A DNA stretch of 64,000 nucleotides from Gordonia mangrovi (GTDB lineage Bacteria; Actinomycetota; Actinomycetes; Mycobacteriales; Mycobacteriaceae), in contig NZ_CP102850.1 of assembly GCF_024734075.1 (NCBI RefSeq), positions 1,116,001 to 1,180,000 on the forward strand, given 5' to 3'. Below are positions 43,197 to 51,762 of the stretch, one piece after another. Under the pieces are notes generated by a model, which saw nothing but the letters and a program-made list of their open reading frames with translations, searched no databases and had not been told where the DNA came from. Positions within the stretch are counted from its first letter, which is position 1. Every line of letters starts with the position of its first letter. Both the position numbers and the translations under genes were made by a program.

Positions 43197-43691
43197 CTAC
43201 GCGGCCCGCGCCGGTGAGATGGCCTCGATCACGCTCCAGATGAGTTGAGCCAACGGCGTGGCGACCACCGCCGGGAGGCCCTGCGCCTGGAGAAAGATCG
43301 AGATCAACGGAACGGTGACGACCGCCCAGTCGAAGTTCTCGAGAAAGTCGTCGATGATCGGTTCGAGGTCAGCCGACCCCGAGGAGGAGCCGCTGGAGGA
43401 ACCAGCAGAGCCGCTCGAGGAGCCCGCCGAACCGGTGCCGGGCTCCTCGACCTCCGCCTCCTCTGCGGTACCGGCCTCCTCGACCTCTTCGATCTCCTCG
43501 TCGACCGGCGAGGTCTCGAGAGCCGCGAGAATGGCCTGCTTCATCGCCTGCTTCTCGGCCATCGACGGCGCCGATGTGGCGATCACCGCCGCCGACGGCG
43601 TCGCGTGCGCCGGCGCGGTGGCCAGGCCGGCAGCACCGGCGGTCCCCACCAACGTGAGTGCGGCGATACCTGTAACAAGTGTCTTCTTCAT
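43197..43691 (-). CDS. Secreted acidic protein of unknown function
   Basis: A 164-residue exported protein. The signal peptide (MKKTLVTGIAALTLVGTAGA, cleaved near AHA) is followed by a helical segment (MAEKQAMKQAILAALETS). A Glu-rich stretch (DEEIEEVEEAGTAEEAEVEE), a Gly/Ser linker and a hydrophobic C-terminal segment (WAVVTVPLISIFLQAQGLPA) follow, the last possibly membrane-associated. No family recognised. It is monocistronic. Confidence 0.6.
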   Translation of the reverse strand: MKKTLVTGIAALTLVGTAGAAGLATAPAHATPSAAVIATSAPSMAEKQAMKQAILAALETSPVDEEIEEVEEAGTAEEAEVEEPGTGSAGSSSGSAGSSSGSSSGSADLEPIIDDFLENFDWAVVTVPLISIFLQAQGLPAVVATPLAQLIWSVIEAISPARAA

Positions 43692-43935
43692 TCAATCTCC
43701 CCGAAGATTGCGTGAACACAGGTCCTGCGTGAACACGATTGTGCCGGACAGCCTTTGCCATCCACATCGCAACCTATCAGCTGGTGGATGTCCCCGCCGG
43801 GCCGGTGGCGGGGCTCACAACCCAAGCCGAGTGTGTGCGGGGTGCGGAGCGAGAGGACGGATCCAGCGGTGGCCGTACTGAGCGATCCTCACCCGCTACC
43901 GTCGTCGACCGCCGTTTAGCGGCTCCGGCACGACA

Positions 43936-44949
43936 TCAGGTGGTCAACCCCTGGGCTCGATCGCCGAGAGTCGACTCCGCGCCGGCCGCCTCGAGCAACC
44001 GGCCCGACATCGTCTTGGCGTGAACGTGCTCACCGCCCCTGATCGGCCCGTACCGGGCAGGGTTGTCGTCACTGACGCAGGTGGGGAGGCACTCGATGAG
44101 CGCATCGAAATTGCCCTCGTGGAAAAACGGGACCGAACGCCGGCGCCGCACCGAGTTGTCGGTCGTCAGAACCGGCACGACGCGGTGCAGCGTCGACCGC
44201 CAACGGTCATTGGTCCACCGCGACAGCAGATCACCCACGTTGACGACCAGCGCACCAGGCACCGGCGTGACATAACGCCATTCCCCCGAATCGGTGTACA
44301 CCTGTAGAGCGGGTTCCTGATCGGTCAGGAGCACGGTCACTATGCCGTAGTCGGTGTGCGGACCGATGCCGAATTGGTTCGTCGCCGCCTTGTCGCCCGG
44401 CCTGCCCTCGAAGTAGTTGATCCGCACCGCCTCGACCGCCTTGTCGGTGAACGGCTCGAAGTAGTCGGGATCGAGGTCCAGTCCAGTTGCCATCAAGCCG
44501 GTGATCCGATGGACAACGGCTTGCGCCGCATCCCAGTAGGCCAGCATCGTCGACCGCAACTCCGTGGGTTCGGTCGGCCAGATGTTGGGAGCGAAGAAAC
44601 TGTGTTCGGTCGTGTGGAATGCAGAATCGTCGGGAAGTACTTCACGACCGAAAGTCAAGGCCTCGAACAGATCTGGCGGTTGTTCCAGATCGAGGGTGTA
44701 CCCGAGTCCCTCGGTTCCCTTGGCTGAGTATCCACGCTCGACCTCAGGAGAATCCGACGACCACGGCAGCTTCGCCGACAAGGGCAGGCCGAAGAACCGG
44801 TCGGCCACGTCGAACACGGAATCCGTCAATGACTGCTCGATGCCGTGCTCGACGACTTGGAAGAAGCCGACGTCGCGGCACACGCGATCGATCTGGGCGG
44901 GTGCATCGGGCAAGGACAGATCCACAACGGGAGGAAAGACTTCTGGCAT
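43936..44949 (-). CDS. Isopenicillin-N-synthase-like 2-oxoglutarate/Fe(II) dioxygenase
   Basis: A 337-residue cytosolic oxygenase. The N-terminal DIOX_N region (PPVVDLSLPDAPAQIDRVCR, DVGFFQVVEHGI) precedes the jelly-roll core with iron ligands GPHTDYG (HxD) and STLHRVV (distal His); RRRSVPFF gives the RxS that binds 2-oxoglutarate. The ATG at 44949 has GGAGAGG eight bases upstream. It lies 15 bases after the substrate-binding lipoprotein gene and is co-transcribed with it, so it probably acts on the imported compound. Confidence 0.85.
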   Translation of the reverse strand: MPEVFPPVVDLSLPDAPAQIDRVCRDVGFFQVVEHGIEQSLTDSVFDVADRFFGLPLSAKLPWSSDSPEVERGYSAKGTEGLGYTLDLEQPPDLFEALTFGREVLPDDSAFHTTEHSFFAPNIWPTEPTELRSTMLAYWDAAQAVVHRITGLMATGLDLDPDYFEPFTDKAVEAVRINYFEGRPGDKAATNQFGIGPHTDYGIVTVLLTDQEPALQVYTDSGEWRYVTPVPGALVVNVGDLLSRWTNDRWRSTLHRVVPVLTTDNSVRRRRSVPFFHEGNFDALIECLPTCVSDDNPARYGPIRGGEHVHAKTMSGRLLEAAGAESTLGDRAQGLTT

Positions 44950-44963
44950 GGGATTCACCTCTC

Positions 44964-46070
44964 CTAGGGGCTGACGTTCGGAAGTGGTTCGAAGGTGGCG
45001 CTGGTGAGGTCGACGTCGCCGACCCTGGTGACCGCGTCGTCGTACACATCGGTGCGCATCAGCTCATCGAGATCCGGCGCGGACTCGATCACACCGGTCT
45101 CGCTCAGCACGTCCGAGGTCTGCTGGAATGCAGCCTGATCGAGTGTTCCCAGAGGCAGATCGGAGCTCCAGATCGACTTGTTCATCTCGTTCATCTGCCA
45201 CAGCATGAAGTCGCTGTCCATGCTGGATCCCGCATCGGCCACGAAGCTCACGCACTCTTGGGGGTTGTCGCGGCAGTGAATCTGGCCACGAAGTGTGGCG
45301 GCCACGAAGTCGGCGGCCAGTTCCGGGTTCTCGCGTACGAAGTCACCGTTGCCGAAGACCTGCAGCCCCAGCGTCTCGGTGTCGTCGCTGGCGTAGTTGT
45401 AAATGGCGATGTCTTCGAGCGGGACGCCGGCCTGGACGAGTTGGCCTGGCTCGTTGTACGCGTATGCCGAGGCCAGATCGACGTCTCCGTTGAGGAACTG
45501 CGAGACATCGAAGCCTTGTTCGACGAGCGTGACGTCGGTGTCCCTGTCCAGCCCGTGCTTGGCAAGCGAGGCATACAGCGAGTTCACCGACGACCAGATG
45601 CCGATTCGCTTGCCTTCCCACGATTCCGGCGTATCCAGGTTGTCTTCCGCCCACGACAGCAAACGAAGTGACGACTCCTGCTCCAGCTGCGTCAGCGAGA
45701 CCAGGTCCGTCCCGATGTCGTTGGACGTCAGGACGTTGCTGCCCGCGTCCACACCGAACTGGGCCGAATTCGCGCCAACGAGTTGCTCGGCGTTCACTTC
45801 CGGTCCACCAGCCTGGATCGTCACGTCCAGGCCGGCATCATCGTAGTAACCCAGCGCCTCCGCAGCGTAGACCTGAGCGAATTCGGGCTGGACCACCCAC
45901 CCGGTCACGACGGTGACCGCACCGTCGGCGCCGGCCTCCGAGTCGCTGCCACAGGCGGCCAGCACCGTCGAAGCAGCGACACACGCCGCCGCCGCGGCGA
46001 GCCATCGAGGCCGGGATCGATGGGATCGGGATACCACGGCGGACGATTTTCGGACTGATGCGAATATCAC
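44964..46070 (-). CDS. ABC-transporter substrate-binding lipoprotein (NMT1/THI5-like), paralogue 1
   Basis: A 368-residue lipoprotein with lipobox LAAC (STVLAACGSD) and the NMT1/SsuA-like fold: VVTGWVVQPEFAQVYAAEAL, GYYDDAGLDVTIQAGGPEVN and SLYASLAKHG. It is strongly similar to the protein at 52670-53758 along its whole length but is separated from the permease and ATPase genes. The GTG at 46070 with AAGGAGAA just upstream is the likely start. It probably feeds the same importer, perhaps with different ligand preference. Confidence 0.85.
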   Translation of the reverse strand: MIFASVRKSSAVVSRSHRSRPRWLAAAAACVAASTVLAACGSDSEAGADGAVTVVTGWVVQPEFAQVYAAEALGYYDDAGLDVTIQAGGPEVNAEQLVGANSAQFGVDAGSNVLTSNDIGTDLVSLTQLEQESSLRLLSWAEDNLDTPESWEGKRIGIWSSVNSLYASLAKHGLDRDTDVTLVEQGFDVSQFLNGDVDLASAYAYNEPGQLVQAGVPLEDIAIYNYASDDTETLGLQVFGNGDFVRENPELAADFVAATLRGQIHCRDNPQECVSFVADAGSSMDSDFMLWQMNEMNKSIWSSDLPLGTLDQAAFQQTSDVLSETGVIESAPDLDELMRTDVYDDAVTRVGDVDLTSATFEPLPNVSP

Positions 46071-46251
46071 ACGTTCTCCTTGGCAAGAAGTCGGAAGTCG
46101 GGTGCGCATCGGATGCACACCTCATGTCCGGAACGGGCCGCATCGACCGAACCGTCACCCGAGATCGCGGCGCAGTTGCCGTAAATGGCTGTACACCAGG
46201 GAATGTCCGCGGAATCGACGGCAACAGAATGGCCGGAGAACCACGCGACGA

Positions 46252-46268
46252 ATCCAATAATATTGGAT
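46252..46268. promoter_or_regulatory. GntR operator candidate, site 1
   Basis: ATCCAATA-A-TATTGGAT is a perfect 8-1-8 palindrome, about 180 bases upstream of the substrate-binding protein gene. FCD-type GntR regulators bind short AT-rich palindromes of this kind. Confidence 0.65.
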
Positions 46269-46362
46269 CTGACCGAGGTTGCAACCCCAGTTGTCGTCGA
46301 CGCGGGTTCGATGGATTCACGTAACTGACGCTTAACATCCGAGCGGTTGCATAGCCTGGCTA

Positions 46363-46379
46363 ATCAAATAATATTAGAT
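46363..46379. promoter_or_regulatory. GntR operator candidate, site 2
   Basis: ATCAAATA-A-TATTAGAT is the same 8-1-8 element as site 1 with two changes (one arm mismatch). It lies about 70-75 bases upstream of the first gene of the rightward arm. Site centres are 111 bases apart. Confidence 0.65.
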
Positions 46380-46451
46380 CTGTCAGCGCATGGAACCCGC
46401 ACCATCGATGTTGCGACCATCGCGCAGATTCACTGCCGTACTGGGCAGTTC

Positions 46452-46991
46452 ATGTCTCAAGGGAGCGACCCGATCAAAATGAATGATGCCGAAATCCAGG
46501 ATGTGGTGGCACGCCTGGACCGGTTGGAGGCGCGCGACGCCGTCCGAGCGGTCAAGGCCCACTACATGCAATGGGCGGACGAGAAGAGGCGACTCGGCAT
46601 GGGCGAGTTGTTCTGGGAGGACGCGGTCTGGGAGGAACTCGACCTCTCGGGCGAGACCATCCCCGGATGCCGCTGGGAAGGACGCGACGCGATCGCCGAC
46701 ATGTTCGACCACAGCCCCGACCGTCTGTGGTTCACCGTCCACTACCTGACCAACGAGGCGATCACCGTCACCGGGGATACCGCGGTGGGACGGTGGAAGT
46801 TATTGGAGCCGTGCACGATCCGCGACGAAATGGCCGTCTGGCAGGGCGGCCACTATGTGGACGACTTCGAACGTCGCGACGGTGAGTGGAAGATCTCCCA
46901 CCTGCGATTGACCCTCGATTTCCAGACCCCGTACGACGACGGGTGGCTGCGACGCCGCCACCTGTCCGATGCCGTGGCGGTGCAGTCATGA
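46452..46991 (+). CDS. NTF2/SnoaL-like protein
   Basis: A 179-residue protein of the SnoaL-like/NTF2 superfamily, a cone-shaped fold used by dehydratases, isomerases and small subunits of ring-hydroxylating oxygenases. IQDVVARLDRLEARDAVRAV, FWEDAVWEELD, WEGRDAIADMF and YVDDFERRDGEWKISHLRLT are typical. The ATG at 46452 or 46479 could start the gene; neither has an ideal ribosome site. It heads the rightward operon and overlaps the FAH gene by ATGA. It could be a beta-like partner of the Rieske oxygenase or an independent dehydratase. Confidence 0.75.
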   Translation: MSQGSDPIKMNDAEIQDVVARLDRLEARDAVRAVKAHYMQWADEKRRLGMGELFWEDAVWEELDLSGETIPGCRWEGRDAIADMFDHSPDRLWFTVHYLTNEAITVTGDTAVGRWKLLEPCTIRDEMAVWQGGHYVDDFERRDGEWKISHLRLTLDFQTPYDDGWLRRRHLSDAVAVQS

Positions 46992-47902
46992 GAATCGTGC
47001 GTTTCGAGCACGGCGGTATGGCCGGTGTCGGCGTGGTTCGCGACGACCAGGTGTTCCCCGTCGGCGAGTCCCTCGACGACCTCATCGCCGGTGCCGTGCC
47101 GTCCGTCTCGGAGGTCTCGCACCCGCTCGACGAGGTGCGCCTGCTGGCCCCGATCGCCGAAAGCAGCCGTGGCATGTTCTGCTTCGGCATCAATTATGTG
47201 GATCACCAGCGGGAATCCGCCGACCACTTCGTGGCGCAGATCCCGACCGACCCGATCGTCTTCTTCAAGACCCGCAGCGCGCTGGCCGGGCCGGCCGACG
47301 AGCTCGAACTCGACGAATCGGTGTCGGCGGAATTCGACTGGGAGGTGGAACTCGGTGTGGTGATCGGTCGGGCCGGCCGCAACATCACCCCGGAGACGGT
47401 GGCCGAGCACATCTTCGGCTACACCGTCGTCAACGACGTGACCGCTCGGGATCTGCAGAAACGCTTCTCGCAGTGGCACATCGGCAAGAACATCGATGCG
47501 TCCACCCCGGTGGGCCCGTGGGTGGTGACGGCCGACGAGATCGCCTATCCGCCGGCCGTCGAGGTGTCGCTGCGCGTCGACGGCACCGAGAAGCAGCGGG
47601 CGAGCACCACCGACATGATCTTCTCGATCTCTCAGCAGATCTGCACGCTGAGCCGATACCTGGAACTGCAGCCCGGCGACATCATTGCCACCGGCACCCC
47701 GTCCGGAGTCGGATTCACCCGCACCCCACCGGAATTCCTGGTACCGGGAGTGGTGGTGGAGGCCGAGGTCTCGGGAATCGGCCGACTGTCCAATGCGATC
47801 CGCCGCGCACCCGATGCACCCATGCATCCACCCGCGGAGCTCGTCTTCGACGAACTCTCCCCCACCGCCACCCAGCCCACCGCCCAGCAAGGAGCACGAT
47901 GA
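46988..47902 (+). CDS. Fumarylacetoacetate hydrolase (FAH) family protein
   Basis: A 304-residue enzyme. Metal ligands and core motifs of the FAH fold are present: INYVDHQRES, FDWEVELGVVIGRAGRNI with the two Glu, YTVVNDVTARDLQKR with the Asp and GDIIATGTPSGVGFTRTP. Family members hydrolyse or decarboxylate beta-diketo acids, or hydrate dienoates, at the end of ring-cleavage pathways. Coupled by ATGA at both ends. Confidence 0.9.
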   Translation: MRIVRFEHGGMAGVGVVRDDQVFPVGESLDDLIAGAVPSVSEVSHPLDEVRLLAPIAESSRGMFCFGINYVDHQRESADHFVAQIPTDPIVFFKTRSALAGPADELELDESVSAEFDWEVELGVVIGRAGRNITPETVAEHIFGYTVVNDVTARDLQKRFSQWHIGKNIDASTPVGPWVVTADEIAYPPAVEVSLRVDGTEKQRASTTDMIFSISQQICTLSRYLELQPGDIIATGTPSGVGFTRTPPEFLVPGVVVEAEVSGIGRLSNAIRRAPDAPMHPPAELVFDELSPTATQPTAQQGAR

Positions 47903-48333
47903 ACACCGCAGTATTCACCGACGCGGAGACCGTGGGCTTCTACAGTCCCGCCGTCATCACCCCGCCCGGCGCCCAATTGGTCTCGGTGGCCGGTCAACTC
48001 AGCACCGACGTCGACGGCAACAGTGTGGGCGTCGGGGACTTCGAAACCCAACTGCGCACCGTCTTCGGCCATCTGGACAGTGTGCTGACGGCATCCGGCT
48101 CGTCGCTGGCCGAGGTCGTCAAGTTCACCACCTATCTCGTCGACCCCGACCACATCGCCGAGTTCTACCGGGTACGTGAACTGATCTTCGCCGACCTCTA
48201 CCCGAACCGGCGTCCGCCGGGCAACACCCTGCTGGTGATCCAACGTCTCGTCCGTCCCGAGTTCCTGGTCGAGATCGAGGCCCTGGCCACCACCCACACC
48301 CCGATCCCGGAAGGCGCACTCCATGTCGGCTGA
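47899..48333 (+). CDS. RidA-family protein (enamine/imine deaminase or related)
   Basis: A 144-residue protein of the RidA/YjgF family. VSVAGQLSTDVDGN, VVKFTTYLVDPDHIAEFYRV and the C-terminal LVIQRLVRPEFLVEIEALA are conserved. The Arg that binds the carboxylate in archetypal RidA sits in RPEF/'LVRPEFLVEIEA', suggesting binding of an acidic imine or ketone. In operons for N-heterocycle breakdown these proteins deaminate aminoacrylate-type intermediates, hinting at a nitrogen-containing substrate. Confidence 0.85.
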   Translation: MNTAVFTDAETVGFYSPAVITPPGAQLVSVAGQLSTDVDGNSVGVGDFETQLRTVFGHLDSVLTASGSSLAEVVKFTTYLVDPDHIAEFYRVRELIFADLYPNRRPPGNTLLVIQRLVRPEFLVEIEALATTHTPIPEGALHVG

Positions 48334-48745
48334 CATCACCCCCACCCAGGATGGCGACACCAGCACCTACCCCAGCGGAAGCCAGCTCGTCGACTCGGGC
48401 ATGATCGCCGACAACTCGGCCGCCGCCGGCGGTGGTTCCGGCTCGCTCTCCCGTGGTTCGGCGGCCTCGGCCGGCGGTATGTGGATGGGCGTCAGCAAGC
48501 TGCCGCCCGGCCACTCGTCGGTCCCCCACCACCACACCGATCAGACCTCCATCGTCTGCATCGTCGGCGGCGCCATGCGTTTCCGCGTCCACGGCCCGAA
48601 CGGACCGGAGGAGTTCACCGCCTCGGCCGGCCAGATCGCCGTCATCCCCGGTGGCCTCGTGCACGAAGAGTTCAACGATCTCGACGTCGAATGCGTCTGC
48701 GTGGTCACCCGCAACAGCGAACAACCCGTGGTCCGCAACGTCTGA
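48323..48745 (+). CDS. Small cupin-domain protein
   Basis: A 140-residue single cupin. Motif 1 is PPGHSSVPHHHTDQTSIVCI, ending in VGGAMRFRV, with a triple-His cluster and Gln; motif 2 is GQIAVIPGGLVHEEFN with the final His. The metal site thus looks complete and it may be a dioxygenase, isomerase or hydrolase acting in this pathway. The start overlaps the RidA gene by 11 bases. Confidence 0.82.
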   Translation: MSADITPTQDGDTSTYPSGSQLVDSGMIADNSAAAGGGSGSLSRGSAASAGGMWMGVSKLPPGHSSVPHHHTDQTSIVCIVGGAMRFRVHGPNGPEEFTASAGQIAVIPGGLVHEEFNDLDVECVCVVTRNSEQPVVRNV

Positions 48746-48784
48746 GCGACCCCGGTTCACCCCACAGCTCACCAGGAGTTCCCC

Positions 48785-49981
48785 ATGAACGCGATCCCCG
48801 CGTTGGTCCAAGACGTCCTCGACCGCCTCGGCATCCCCGACGCCGACGTCACCTCGGCGCGCACCATGCCGACCGAGGTCTACACATCCGAAGAGTTCTA
48901 CGAGTTCGAGAAGGAGGCCATCTTCGCCAAGGAGTGGCTGTGTCTCGGGCACATCAGCCAGGTACCCAACCCCGGTGACTTCTATGCGATCACCATCGGC
49001 GACGAACCGCTCATCGTGGTGCGCGACCGCGACGAGCAGATCCGGGTGATGTCGGCGATCTGCCAGCACCGCGCGTATCCGGTGATCGACAGCAAGGAGC
49101 AGGGCAACACCAAACAGTTCCGCTGCCCGTATCACTACTGGGCCTACGACCTCACCGGTCAGCTCAAGGCGGCGCCGGAGATGAAGGAGACCTGCCCGAT
49201 CGCCGAGCTCCGCAAGGAGACCGCACTACCCAACCTGAAGGTGGAGATCTGGCACGGGATGATCTTCGCGAACATGGATCTCGACGCCGAACCGCTGGCA
49301 CCGCAACTCACCAAGCTGCATGGCGAGATGGAGATCTTCGACGTCGCGAACCTGGAGATCACCGGCGAGCAGGAGTTCACCGGACTGCCCTGGAACTGGA
49401 AGGGCATGCACGAGAACGCACTCGAGCCCTATCACACGTCGTTCGTGCACATGGGCTACCACGACATCGCGCCGGCCTCGATGGCCGAGTTCGTGGAGTT
49501 CGAGGACACCGACAACGTGATCATGCATCCCACCAACTACCGGTACATGGATGCGGGCTTCAACCCGACCGGCAAGGCGATCCTGCCGATCCTGCCGGGC
49601 CTCGACGAGGAGCATCGCAGCCGCATCATGTTCGCCTCGGTGCTGCCGACGGTGTTCTTCGCGCTGAGTCCCGAGCAGGTGTTCTACTTCCTGATCATCC
49701 CGGAGAGCGCCAACTCGATGACCTTGAAGGTGGCCTGGCTGTTCCCGGCCGAGACCAAGAAGGCGGCCGGCTTCGACTGGGCCTTCGAGATGCAGAACGC
49801 GGTCAACCAGGTGATCAACGACCAGGACATGGTGACCAACGAGCGTATGCAGAACGGGCAGCGCTCGCGCTACGCCAAGCGCGGTCGCTACAGCTGGCAG
49901 GAGACCACGCTGCCGCAGGTCAACCGGTGGCTGGCGCTGCGGTATCAGGCGCACGCCAAGTCGCAGTCCTACGGTGCCTGA
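48785..49981 (+). CDS. Rieske non-heme iron oxygenase, alpha subunit
   Basis: A 398-residue ring-hydroxylating oxygenase alpha subunit. The Rieske [2Fe-2S] site is CxH (Cys93, His95) and CPYH (Cys114, His117). The catalytic domain has NWKGMHENALEPYHTSFVHM with iron ligands His217 and His222; the third, Asp, is probably in the C-terminal helix (VINDQDMVTNE). The start has AGGAG six bases upstream. No ferredoxin or canonical beta subunit is adjacent; the FprA-type reductase at 55638 could deliver electrons. It probably makes the first oxidative attack on the imported compound. Confidence 0.92.
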   Translation: MNAIPALVQDVLDRLGIPDADVTSARTMPTEVYTSEEFYEFEKEAIFAKEWLCLGHISQVPNPGDFYAITIGDEPLIVVRDRDEQIRVMSAICQHRAYPVIDSKEQGNTKQFRCPYHYWAYDLTGQLKAAPEMKETCPIAELRKETALPNLKVEIWHGMIFANMDLDAEPLAPQLTKLHGEMEIFDVANLEITGEQEFTGLPWNWKGMHENALEPYHTSFVHMGYHDIAPASMAEFVEFEDTDNVIMHPTNYRYMDAGFNPTGKAILPILPGLDEEHRSRIMFASVLPTVFFALSPEQVFYFLIIPESANSMTLKVAWLFPAETKKAAGFDWAFEMQNAVNQVINDQDMVTNERMQNGQRSRYAKRGRYSWQETTLPQVNRWLALRYQAHAKSQSYGA

Positions 49982-50008
49982 ATTCTGCCGACCAGGGAGG
50001 TCACCGCT

Positions 50009-50914
50009 ATGTCTGTCGGTGAATTGTCAAGAGTGACAACACGACAAACGGTCTCGGCCCCGGCGGGGCGGCCGACCGGGGCGAGTGCCGGTCGTGCGGG
50101 CGCGCTGCCCGCGATGGTGCGCAGCCTGGCATGGGTGATGGCGTCGCTGGTCGTGGTGGTGGCCCTCTTCGAGGGCGCGAAGTGGGCCTTCGGGGTCTCC
50201 GACATCACCATGCCGCACAGCTGGTCCATCGCGGCCGCATTCGGCGCGGAGACGCCGTCCGGTCAGGTCCGCTGGATGGCGCTGGCCGAGAGTGTGGGCG
50301 TGACATTGCAGCAGTCGCTGGTCGGCGTCCTGCTGGGTCTGCTCGTCGGGGCGCTGCTGGGGATCATCACCGCGAAGTCCCAGTTCACGTCGCGGACCCT
50401 CACCCCGGTGCTGGTGGCGAGTCAGACACTGCCGCTGGTGGCGATCGTGCCCGCGCTGGTGATCCTGTTGGGCGAGGGCTGGTTCGCCCGCGCGGTGATC
50501 GCCGCGATGCTCGCGTTCTTCCCCGTGTACGTGGCGGTGGCCCGATCGATCACCGACATCCCGATCGATCAGCGAAAGCTGTTCGAGAGCTTGGGTTTCT
50601 CGCGAGGACGCACGTTTCTGAGCCTCGAACTGCCGCAGGTGACGTTGGCCGCCGTGGCGACAGTCCGGACCGCCACCGCACTCGCGGTCACCGGCTCCAT
50701 CGTCGCCGAATTGCCCAGCGGGACATCGGATGGCATCGCCGCGACGATGCTGACCGCCGCCTCCTACTACCTGACCGACCCGGAAGCACTGTGGTGCTCG
50801 GCGCTGGTCGCGATGGCCGGCGGGGTGCTGCTGGTGTTCGTGTTGTCGGCGCTCGCGTCGATCGCCGCCCGACTCGCCCTCCGCACGCCGCCCGAGACAA
50901 GGAACGTCCGATGA
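50009..50914 (+). CDS. ABC-transporter permease 1 (SsuC/TauC-like)
   Basis: A 301-residue inner-membrane permease with six helices. The BPD_transp_1 signature EAA-like loop reads LFESLGFSRGRTFLSLELPQ. VALFEGAKWAFGVSDITMPH and the rest of the N-terminus match nitrate/sulfonate/taurine-type permeases. The start has AGGGAGG nine bases upstream. The gene is coupled to the ATPase by ATGA. Confidence 0.88.
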   Translation: MSVGELSRVTTRQTVSAPAGRPTGASAGRAGALPAMVRSLAWVMASLVVVVALFEGAKWAFGVSDITMPHSWSIAAAFGAETPSGQVRWMALAESVGVTLQQSLVGVLLGLLVGALLGIITAKSQFTSRTLTPVLVASQTLPLVAIVPALVILLGEGWFARAVIAAMLAFFPVYVAVARSITDIPIDQRKLFESLGFSRGRTFLSLELPQVTLAAVATVRTATALAVTGSIVAELPSGTSDGIAATMLTAASYYLTDPEALWCSALVAMAGGVLLVFVLSALASIAARLALRTPPETRNVR

Positions 50915-51762
50915 GCCCCTTCCCCACCTTCGAACCGACCGTCGACGTGTCGGCGTCGGGTGCACGCGCCACCACCGACATCGCTGTGCCGAACGCGATC
51001 TCGCTGGACGCGGTCACCAAGTACTACGGCGACACCCTGATCCTGGACTCGATCGATCATGTCGTGGAGGCCGGATCGTTCGTCTCGCTGATCGGCCCGT
51101 CCGGCTGCGGCAAGTCGACGCTGCTGCGCATGATCGCCGACCTCGAACCGGTGTCGGGTGGAAGCGTCCGCATCGGCGCCCGCACGCCGGATGAGTGCCG
51201 GCGCGACCATGCGATGTCCATGGTGTTCCAGAGCCCGAATCTGGTGCCGTGGCGGTCGGTGCGCCGCAACGTCGAACTCCCGCTGGAGGCGATGGGAGTG
51301 AGTGCGAGCCGCCGCGCCGCCCTCGCCGACGCCGAACTGGCGAAGGTCGGCCTGGACGGTTACGGCGATGCCCATCCCCGCACGCTGTCCGGCGGCATGG
51401 CCCAACGCGCGGCCATCGCCCGGGCGCTGGTGACCGATCCGGGCATCGTGCTGATGGACGAGCCGTTCGGTGCGCTCGACGAGATCCTGCGCGAACGGCT
51501 CAACTACGAATTGCACGATCTGTGGGCCACCACCGGCAAGACGATCGTGTTCGTCACCCACAGCATCGCCGAGGCGGTGGCGCTGTCCACCGACATCGTG
51601 GTGATGGGTCGCAATCCGGGCCGGATCGTCAGCCATCTCCCGGTGGATCTGCCGCGTGAGCGCGGACCGCATCTGGCCGAATCCGAACGGTTCTTCCAGA
51701 TCACCACCGAGGTGCGACGGCTGCTGGCGCTGGCCGCCGGTCCGTCCGGGGCGAGCACATGA
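50911..51762 (+). CDS. ABC-transporter ATP-binding protein (SsuB/TauB-like)
   Basis: A 283-residue ATPase: Walker A GPSGCGKSTLL, Q-loop MVFQSPNLVPWRSVRRNV, signature LSGGMAQRAAIARAL, Walker B IVLMDEPFGALDE and switch VTHSIAEAVALS. This is the pattern of the nitrate/sulfonate/taurine subfamily. It is coupled by ATGA to both permease genes, which form a heterodimeric channel. Confidence 0.92.
   Translation: MSPFPTFEPTVDVSASGARATTDIAVPNAISLDAVTKYYGDTLILDSIDHVVEAGSFVSLIGPSGCGKSTLLRMIADLEPVSGGSVRIGARTPDECRRDHAMSMVFQSPNLVPWRSVRRNVELPLEAMGVSASRRAALADAELAKVGLDGYGDAHPRTLSGGMAQRAAIARALVTDPGIVLMDEPFGALDEILRERLNYELHDLWATTGKTIVFVTHSIAEAVALSTDIVVMGRNPGRIVSHLPVDLPRERGPHLAESERFFQITTEVRRLLALAAGPSGAST

Larger units (their letters stand above)
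46071..46451. promoter_or_regulatory. Divergent promoter region of the catabolic regulon
   Basis: About 380 bases without a gene between the two divergent arms. It is AT-rich for this genome around 46250-46275 and 46315-46385 and contains the two palindromes listed separately. An additional ACGCTTAACATCC motif lies at 46328-46340. Promoters for both arms are expected here. Confidence 0.6.

Noticed and set aside
43381..43500. CRISPR-like or tandem repeat in the secreted acidic protein gene
   Set aside because: The GGAGGA/CTCGAGG repetition is codon-level low complexity encoding Gly/Ser and Glu runs, with no spacer structure.
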